The translations under genes and the position numbers were made by a program. From Magnetospira sp. (lineage in GTDB: Bacteria > Pseudomonadota > Alphaproteobacteria > Rhodospirillales > Magnetospiraceae): a stretch of DNA of 5,450 nucleotides. Positions within the stretch are counted from its first letter, which is position 1. The number at the start of each line of letters is the position of its first letter. The stretch spans positions 1-5,450 of the forward strand of contig JANQGL010000044.1 in assembly GCA_028277325.1 (NCBI GenBank), written 5' to 3'. Positions 1 to 4,334 of this stretch are shown piece by piece. Below the pieces are notes generated by a model. That model did no database searches and was not told the origin of the DNA. It saw only the letters and a program-made list of their open reading frames with translations.

Positions 1-379
1 GTCGGCGCTCGGCCTCGGCTGGGCGCTCGGCGCGGCGCCGCAGTCGCTGATCGCGCTGGCCCCGAAATCGGTCACCGCGCCGGTCGCCATGGGCATCGCC
101 GAGCGCCTGGGCGGCCTGCCGTCGCTGACCGCGGTGCTGGTCATCACCACCGGCATCCTCGGCGCCATGATCGGGCCGCCGCTGCTCAGCCGGCTGAACA
201 TCCGCGACCCGCGGGCGCGCGGCCTGGCCGTCGGCACCGCCAGCCACGGCATCGGCACCGCGCGGGCGCTCCAGGAAAGCGAGGCGGCCGGGGCGTTCTC
301 GGGGCTGGCGATGGGGCTGAACGCGCTCGCCACGGCGCTGCTGCTGCCGCTTTTGTGGCATCTGCTGTTCGGGGGGTGA
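1..379 (+). CDS. lrgB: LrgB/CidB-family membrane protein, C-terminal part (5' end outside window)
   Basis: The frame is open from position 2 and stops at TGA 377-379, giving 125 residues. LrgB proteins are usually about 230 residues, so roughly the N-terminal half lies outside the window. Family signatures seen are LAPKSVTAPVAMGIAE near the start, then LTAVLVITTGILGAMIGPP as a membrane helix. The hallmark GTASHGIGTARALQESE follows, and a last hydrophobic segment GLAMGLNALATALLLPLLWHL ends the protein. LrgB/CidB proteins are inner-membrane proteins that normally pair with a small LrgA/CidA partner. They have been linked to murein hydrolase control in Staphylococcus, and relatives transport pyruvate (Bacillus) or glycolate/glycerate (plant PLGG1). 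The substrate here cannot be read from sequence. An lrgA-like gene would be expected just upstream. Family assignment is firm; physiological role is not. Confidence 0.93.
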   Translation, partial: SALGLGWALGAAPQSLIALAPKSVTAPVAMGIAERLGGLPSLTAVLVITTGILGAMIGPPLLSRLNIRDPRARGLAVGTASHGIGTARALQESEAAGAFSGLAMGLNALATALLLPLLWHLLFGG

Positions 380-428
380 CTCCCGGGAACGCGGCAGGTG
401 GCTGTTTGTCGCCCACGTTCTTCGCACG

Positions 429-443
429 GGATTCACAGAATCC
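429..443. repeat. 15-bp inverted repeat over the -35 element (operator-like)
   Basis: GGATTC-ACA-GAATCC is a perfect 6-bp inverted repeat with a 3-bp centre, at 429-434 and 438-443. It covers the -35 hexamer of the promoter at 432-460. A dyad in this place is typical of a repressor operator. The binding protein is unknown and that role is inferred. It is not a terminator, since no T-run follows it on the plus strand. Confidence 0.45.
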
Positions 444-460
444 GGAAAAACGCGTATATT
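432..460 (+). promoter_or_regulatory. Near-consensus sigma-70-type promoter
   Basis: TTCACA (432-437) and TATATT (455-460) are separated by exactly 17 bp, and each hexamer matches the TTGACA/TATAAT consensus at 5 of 6 positions. Transcription would start near 466-468. That leaves only a short leader before the Shine-Dalgarno AGGAG at 471-475. The promoter points away from lrgB and into 463-687, where only short open frames exist. It is prediction from sequence only. Confidence 0.55.
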
Positions 461-482
461 CAATGCGTGAAGGAGACATTCA

Positions 483-653
483 TTGACTGACGACCGCGTC
501 GTTTCAGCGTTCGCGGCGATACCGCCGATTGAGCCTCCTGAAACTCTCTTGCCGCGAAACCCGGGCCGCGCGACGGATTCAGGAAGCGATCTCGCTGATC
601 GAACTGGAATGGCGGCTGGCGAACACCAGATCGGATCGGCGCGTGTTCATTGA
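483..653 (+). CDS. Hypothetical small protein, 56 aa, TTG start (uncertain)
   Basis: A TTG at 483 lies 7 nt after AGGAG (471-475) and about 16 nt downstream of the predicted transcription start. This frame would therefore be well placed for expression, and it stops at TGA 651-653. The product begins MTDDRVVSAFAAIPPIEPPE, a plausible soluble N-terminus. The second half is glycine- and aspartate-rich without recognisable structure. Third-position GC is only a little above half, far below the neighbouring genes. An overlapping frame (487-687) looks more protein-like over the second half. The pair may therefore be a small gene broken by a frameshift, or neither may be translated. I recognise no family. 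Confidence 0.27.
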   Translation: MTDDRVVSAFAAIPPIEPPETLLPRNPGRATDSGSDLADRTGMAAGEHQIGSARVH

Positions 654-687
654 AATCGGCGATCAGTTTATCAGAACAAGTCGATAG
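487..687 (+). other. Alternative open frame, possible remnant or frameshifted second half of the small gene
   Basis: This frame is open from just after TGA 484-486 to TAG 685-687. The part after about 535 reads like a charged amphipathic helix, including RRIQEAISLIELEWRLAN and then RVFIEIGDQFIRTSR. It has better third-position GC than the competing frame in the same stretch. It lacks a good start: ATG 463 is in frame but ends at the TGA after seven codons, and TTG 529 has no clear ribosome site. It could be the true C-terminus of the gene starting at 483, joined by a frameshift near 530-550, or a decayed gene. No family recognised. Confidence 0.22.
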
Positions 688-702
688 CCCGATTCACAAG
701 CA

Positions 703-730
703 GAGAAAAGGGAGGCCGAAGCCTCCCTTT
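703..730 (-). terminator. UUCG-tetraloop intrinsic terminator of the PhoX-like gene
   Basis: Positions 707-716 and 721-730 form a perfect 10-bp stem around a 4-nt loop. Read on the minus strand the stem is AAAGGGAGGC, the loop TTCG closed by C-G (the extra-stable UUCG type), and the right arm ends in TTT, followed by TCTCT. It lies 26 nt past the TAA of the PhoX-like gene. On the plus strand the loop is CGAA and the sequence after the stem is CCC, so it should work mainly for minus-strand transcripts. Confidence 0.85.
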
Positions 731-756
731 CCCAATCGCGATTCGGTTGACGGCGG

Positions 757-2559
757 TTACTTCGCCATCTGCGGGAACGGACCCACGAAGCCCACGTAGG
801 CGCGGGCGTCGCTCGGTCCGGTCGCCTTGTCCTGATCCGATTCACCGTAGGGGTGCTGGATCACGCTCATCAGGTAGCCGTGGCCGCCCACGTTGCCGTA
901 CCAGTACGGCGAGGTGGTCTCCGAGCCGTACGGGGTGGTCTGGATGCGGGTCAGGTCGCCGGTGTTGACATCGTAGGCCCAGATCACGTCGTTCTGGTGG
1001 CCGGACCCGGTGTCCTCGCCGATGATCAGGGTGTCGTAATCGACCACGAAGGTCAGGTTGTCCGGGTTGGCGATGCCGTCCACGTGGCACTTGTTGTTGG
1101 CGTAGGGGCTGTCCTTGGCGTAGGTGACCATCTGGCCGGCCACCGCCGGGTACATGGACTTGACCACGTAATCGGAGCCGATGTCGAAGTCGGAGCCGAC
1201 GGTCATGCCGTAGACCACGCCGCAGGCGTTGTAGCCGACGCGGATGTCGTTCGGGCCGCCGATGTCGTACTTGTGGTTGACCTTGGTGCCCTTGCGGAAG
1301 TCCTGCATGCCCCGCTCGACCGCCGACATGGCCAGATACATGGTGTCCCGCTTCGGATCGAAGGTGATGCCCTCCATCTTGCGGAACTCGGTGGTGGCGC
1401 CCATGTAGGCGGCGTAGCGGCGGCTCTCCAGGCGCGACGCGGCGACTTCCATGCCCGGCTTCAGGCGCAGGCACTCGAAGCCGTCGGTGGTGTTGGTCGG
1501 CTTGAAGCCGGTCGGACACTGGCCGGTCTTCTTGTCGCCCTTGGCGGTGTCGAAGATGTCGGCGAACCTGGTCCGCGCCTCGACCATCGAGCGAACCTCG
1601 CCGTCGGTGGCGTGGCCCAGGCTGACCCAGGTGATGTCGGCCGAGCCGCCGCCCGCGGAGCTGGTCTGGTGCCACTTCAGGGCGTACAGGGTGCCGGCCG
1701 ACAGGTCGCCGGGCTTGTCGGCGACGAACATGAACAGGGCGACGTTGGTGCCGTCGTCGGAGATGTAGGCCGTCTTCCGGTCCGGCATCACGTAGGCCAG
1801 CTCGATCGCCATGCGGCCCATCGCGTAGTGCTTGACCGGCTCGGCGCCGCCCATGTCGTCGAGCAGGATCTCGGTCGGGTAGCCGTAGTTGTACGGATTG
1901 AACGCGGCCCGGAACTCGTCGACGGTGGCGGTCGCCGGGTCGACACCGAAGTAGCGCACCATCGGCAGGTAGTAGGAGTCGATGTCCTTGATGGTCGCCG
2001 CCTCCTCGACCGCGCGCGCGTTCGGCGGATACTCCTCGCCGCCCAGGTGGGTGCCCCACGGGGTGACCGAGCCGGCGCACGGCACCCACAGGCCGCCGTA
2101 GGCGGAGAAATCGATGTTGCTGGTGCCGACCGCGCGCAGCATGCCCTCGCCGTCCTGTTCGAGCCGGGTCAGGTACATGGCGCCCGGACGCGACTCGAAG
2201 TGGGTGACCATGTACAGCTTGTCGCCCATCGGCAGCAGCGACGAGAAGTCGGCGTCGACCGAAACGTGGCTCGAACCGTCTTCGCTTTTCACCGGATTGC
2301 CGTCCTTGTCGAGCAGCAGGCCGAACACTCCGTCGCCGAGCGAGTCGCCCGAGCGGGCCAGGACGTGATAGCCGATGGAAGCGGTTTCGCCGCCGGCCAC
2401 GGTGACGCTTGCGCTGGCCAGAATGTCGCGCTTCTGGGCGTCGGTCACCGGCACCGGCACCGGGGCGAATTTCAGGGTCGGTTCGGCGGCCTGGGCCGGC
2501 GCCACGGCGAGCGCGGCGGCGATCGCCGTCGACGTGGCGAGTGCAGTGAGTCTGGTCAT
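757..2559 (-). CDS. PhoX-family (DUF839) secreted protein, putative alkaline phosphatase
   Basis: The product is 600 aa. PhoX enzymes are periplasmic or secreted phosphomonoesterases with an Fe/Ca centre in a beta-propeller-like fold. Motifs seen are WVPCAGSVTPWGTHLGGEEY (158-177, with the Cys and Glu expected for metal binding), GRMAIELAYVMPD (248-260), AYISDDGTN (264-272), MEGITFDP (395-402), NPDNLTF (498-504) and IGEDTGSG (513-520). Residues 1-24 are a Sec-type signal peptide with likely cleavage after AQA; there is no twin-arginine, unlike classical Tat-exported PhoX. The ATG at 2559 was chosen because it opens the signal peptide and has GAGG 9 nt upstream. An in-frame start at 2649 would bury the signal behind 30 polar residues. 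In GRMAIE, classical members have His where Ile252 stands, from memory. Cys348 and Cys363 bound a short loop that could be disulfide-closed. Family is clear; phosphatase activity is inferred. Confidence 0.88.
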   Translation of the reverse strand: MTRLTALATSTAIAAALAVAPAQAAEPTLKFAPVPVPVTDAQKRDILASASVTVAGGETASIGYHVLARSGDSLGDGVFGLLLDKDGNPVKSEDGSSHVSVDADFSSLLPMGDKLYMVTHFESRPGAMYLTRLEQDGEGMLRAVGTSNIDFSAYGGLWVPCAGSVTPWGTHLGGEEYPPNARAVEEAATIKDIDSYYLPMVRYFGVDPATATVDEFRAAFNPYNYGYPTEILLDDMGGAEPVKHYAMGRMAIELAYVMPDRKTAYISDDGTNVALFMFVADKPGDLSAGTLYALKWHQTSSAGGGSADITWVSLGHATDGEVRSMVEARTRFADIFDTAKGDKKTGQCPTGFKPTNTTDGFECLRLKPGMEVAASRLESRRYAAYMGATTEFRKMEGITFDPKRDTMYLAMSAVERGMQDFRKGTKVNHKYDIGGPNDIRVGYNACGVVYGMTVGSDFDIGSDYVVKSMYPAVAGQMVTYAKDSPYANNKCHVDGIANPDNLTFVVDYDTLIIGEDTGSGHQNDVIWAYDVNTGDLTRIQTTPYGSETTSPYWYGNVGGHGYLMSVIQHPYGESDQDKATGPSDARAYVGFVGPFPQMAK

Positions 2560-2568
2560 CTCGAACAA

Positions 2569-2572
2569 CCTC
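2569..2572 (-). promoter_or_regulatory. Ribosome binding site deciding the PhoX-like start
   Basis: GAGG on the minus strand lies 9 nt before ATG 2557-2559. It supports this start over the longer in-frame one at 2649. Confidence 0.5.
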
Positions 2573-2621
2573 GTGTCATGACGTGATTGAGACGGCGATC
2601 CGGAATGGATCCGCCGACGGA

Positions 2622-2656
2622 GTTGGTCCCCAACGCAAGGGATTTTCATCCAACGC
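2622..2656. repeat. Short inverted and direct repeats in the PhoX-like gene leader
   Basis: GTTGG (2622-2626), TCC, CCAAC (2630-2634) is a perfect 5-bp dyad with a 3-bp centre. Its right half extends to CCAACGC (2630-2636), which recurs at 2650-2656, 20 bp or about two helical turns away. A second small dyad, CCGTG-AA-CACGG, sits at 2656-2667. Same-face spacing is compatible with regulator half-sites upstream of the minus-strand gene. Repeats this short also arise by chance. Confidence 0.3.
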
Positions 2657-2668
2657 CGTGAACACGGG

Positions 2669-2697
2669 ATGACGCGATGATTACGTTTTTACGACAA
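2669..2697 (-). promoter_or_regulatory. Pho-box-like array of three 7-mers (weak)
   Basis: Read on the minus strand, TTGTCGT (2691-2697), ACGTAAT (2680-2686) and GCGTCAT (2669-2675) follow each other with exact 11-bp periodicity. The spacers are AAAA and CATC. The PhoB box is built from CTGTCAT-type 7-mers at 11-bp spacing. Matches here are 5, 4 and 5 of 7. The place, 110-138 bp upstream of a PhoX-family start, fits phosphate-starvation control. No convincing -10 hexamer sits at the usual distance, which lowers confidence. Confidence 0.3.
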
Positions 2698-2724
2698 GTA
2701 ACGACCCGCCTTGCACGCCCCGAA

Positions 2725-2748
2725 ACGACGGAGGCGCGCCTCCGTCGT
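2725..2748 (-). terminator. 24-bp perfect palindrome after the TolC-like gene, probable terminator
   Basis: ACGACGGAGGCG followed immediately by its exact reverse complement gives 12-bp arms with no spacer. In RNA this folds as a very GC-rich stem of about 10 bp with a GCGC loop. It begins 29 nt past the TAG of the TolC-like gene. On the minus strand the right arm ends in T and runs into TTCGG, so the T-run is only three long. A weak intrinsic terminator or a Rho-assisted 3' end is most likely; a protein-binding palindrome is possible. Confidence 0.55.
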
Positions 2749-2777
2749 CGTCGGATCGACGCCGGGCGAACGGCCGC

Positions 2778-4130
2778 CTACGGCATTTCGGCGGCGTCTT
2801 CGCCCGCGTCGTCCGGCAGCGCGATCCCGAGGGTGCCGGCCATCATGCCCATGGCGCCCAGCAGGCGGTAGCGGGCGAACAGGGCGGAGGTTTCGGCGGT
2901 GACCAGCGACGCCTGGGAATTGAACAGCTCGTTCTCGGAATCGAGCAGGTCGAGCAGGTCGCGCTGCCCGATATCGAACTCCTGGCGGTAGGTGGCGACC
3001 ACCTGGCTGTTGGCGACCACCGCCTCGGACCGGGCCTGCACCTCCTCCTCGTTGCGGGTCATGTCGACCCAGGCACGGCGCACGTCCTCGGTCACCTCGC
3101 GCTGGATGCGATCCAGGCTGGCCCGGCTCTGGCCGTGCAGGGCGACCGCCTCGCGGCTGCGCGACAGGTCGCCGCCGCCCCGGTAGAGGTTGTAGTCGAG
3201 GGTCACCAGGGCGGTGAAGTCGTCGTTCCGACCCTCGACGCCGTCCAGTTCGTAGCCCTTGGAGCCCTGCAGCTCGACACCCACCGTGGGATAGAAATCG
3301 GCCCGGGCGACCTCGATGCCGCGCTCGTAGGCGCGCACGTCCGAGGCCGCCGCGCGGACGATCGGGCTGTTGTCGACGGCCATGGCGATGGCACCGGCCT
3401 CGTCGGTCGGCAGCGCGCCGTCGTCGAAATCGGGCCGCACCACGTCTTCCGGCGGCTGTCCGACCCAGCGCTCGAACTGGACGCGCGCGTTGTCCAGCGC
3501 CCGCAGGTTGGAGGCCAGCTGGGCCCGCGCGTTGGCTTGGCGGGCGGTGGCCTGCTGCAGGTCGCCGATCCCGAGTTGCCCGGCATCGACCCGCTGCCGC
3601 ACCGCGTCCAGGATCGATTCGTGCACCGCCAGGTTCTCTTCGGCCAGCGACACGATTTCCTGCCGGCGCGCCACCTCGATGTAGGCCTGGCTGACCTGGA
3701 TGCCGACCTGCTCGGCACGGTCCAGGTAGTCGAAGGCCGCCGCCTCGCCGAACGCCGCCTGCTGATCCACGTTGTTGCCGCGCGCGAACCCGTCGAACAC
3801 CGTCTGGTTCACCGAGAGCGTCGCCTCGCGGCGCTGCAACCAGCGGCCGCCGGCATCGGCGCGGCGACCGCGGGTGGTCGTGTTGTCGCTCCATTCGGGG
3901 CCGTAGGCGGCGCTCAGATCGACCGTCGGAAAGTAGTCGGCCCGGGCCTGCCGCACGTTTTCCGCCGCCACCGTCCGGTTGGCCAGGGATTCGCGGATCT
4001 CCGGGTGCGTATCGATGGCGATCCGGATCGCCTCGGTGAGGCTGATGGCGCCCGCCGGGGGCGCGCCGATCAACAGGGCAAGCGCGGTTCCGCCAAGGAG
4101 AAAAGCCCTCAAGGCCGCTCGATTTGTCAT
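2778..4130 (-). CDS. TolC-family outer-membrane efflux/type I secretion protein
   Basis: The product is 450 aa, the usual size for TolC/LapE-type channels. These trimerise into an outer-membrane barrel with a periplasmic helical tunnel and serve type I secretion or RND/MFS efflux. Residues 1-28 are a Sec signal peptide (hydrophobic core LLGGTALALLIG, likely cut after PAGA). The internal duplication typical of the family is visible. Repeat 1 has LTEAIRIAIDTHPEI (31-45), ARADYFPTVDL (62-72) and the strand LSVNQTVFDGF (105-115). Repeat 2 has AIAMAVDNSPI (247-257), ARADFYPTVGV (275-285) and VTLDYNLYRGG (309-319). Long coiled-coil helices (about 125-220 and 322-425) lie between and after. EFDIGQRDLLDLLDSENELF (384-403) is a classic TolC signature. 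The C-terminus is acidic. ATG 4130 was chosen for the signal peptide and for GGAG 10 nt upstream. No ABC exporter or membrane-fusion gene is in view, so the partner pump is unknown. Confidence 0.93.
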   Translation of the reverse strand: MTNRAALRAFLLGGTALALLIGAPPAGAISLTEAIRIAIDTHPEIRESLANRTVAAENVRQARADYFPTVDLSAAYGPEWSDNTTTRGRRADAGGRWLQRREATLSVNQTVFDGFARGNNVDQQAAFGEAAAFDYLDRAEQVGIQVSQAYIEVARRQEIVSLAEENLAVHESILDAVRQRVDAGQLGIGDLQQATARQANARAQLASNLRALDNARVQFERWVGQPPEDVVRPDFDDGALPTDEAGAIAMAVDNSPIVRAAASDVRAYERGIEVARADFYPTVGVELQGSKGYELDGVEGRNDDFTALVTLDYNLYRGGGDLSRSREAVALHGQSRASLDRIQREVTEDVRRAWVDMTRNEEEVQARSEAVVANSQVVATYRQEFDIGQRDLLDLLDSENELFNSQASLVTAETSALFARYRLLGAMGMMAGTLGIALPDDAGEDAAEMP

Positions 4131-4334
4131 TGCGTACCGTCTCCGTTCTCGCCACCGCACGCATCGCCGCGTACCGGGAAGCCATCGCCGCACGTGTGAA
4201 ACAGATTCCAACACCTCTGCTCAGACGCTACTCGTACAGATGCAAAAAAGCAACGCAAGACTCCTCAAACTCCGTGGCTTTCATGTATCCGTGTTGCCAA
4301 AATACACGGTCTCGCGCCGACCGGTCGCCGCGGA
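4131..4334 (-). promoter_or_regulatory. Leader region of the TolC-like gene
   Basis: This 204-bp gap includes a clearly AT-richer patch at about 4220-4310. On the minus strand the best promoter guess is TTGCTT, 17 bp, TAGCGT, reading from about 4253 down to 4225; the -10 matches only 3 of 6 positions. GGAG at 4141-4144 is the ribosome site, 10 nt before the ATG. An 18-codon ATG frame (4228-4284) has no good ribosome site and is not called. The gap suggests the TolC-like gene is not tightly coupled to the gene upstream. Confidence 0.3.
4289..4309. repeat. Interrupted dyad CCGTGT-N9-ACACGG
   Basis: CCGTGT (4289-4294) and ACACGG (4304-4309) are exact reverse complements around a 9-bp AT-rich centre. 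It lies 25 nt past the stop of the HD-GYP gene and upstream of the TolC-like gene. No T-run follows on either strand, so an intrinsic terminator is unlikely. An operator for the TolC-like gene or a 3'-end stabilising hairpin are the alternatives. Confidence 0.35.

Noticed and set aside
387..420. GAACG...CGTTC pairing after the LrgB stop as a possible terminator
   Set aside because: Only 5 bp pair across a 24-nt interior, and no T-run follows; too weak to call.
463..687. In-frame TGA (484-486) between ATG 463 and the downstream frame, as a possible selenocysteine codon
   Set aside because: There is no recognisable SECIS hairpin and no selenoprotein family context. A different start or a frameshift is far simpler.
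430..698. Octamer GATTCACA at 430-437 and again at 691-698 flanking the small open frames
   Set aside because: An 8-base match in about 260 bp, without inverted ends, target duplication or a transposase, is not evidence of a mobile element.
853..2586. Long plus-strand open frame antisense to the PhoX-like gene
   Set aside because: Composition is Val/Asp/Gly/His/Ala-rich low-information sequence with no domain. It is the mirror of strong third-position GC bias in the true gene.
2689..4185. Long minus-strand open frame overlapping the TolC-like gene in another frame
   Set aside because: The product is an Arg/Gly/Pro/Ala-rich string without motifs, while the competing frame gives a complete TolC protein with signal peptide.
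4228..4284. 18-codon ATG frame (MKATEFEESCVAFLHLYE) in the leader of the TolC-like gene
   Set aside because: There is no Shine-Dalgarno sequence at a usable distance and no attenuator-like codon run, so it is not supported as a leader peptide.
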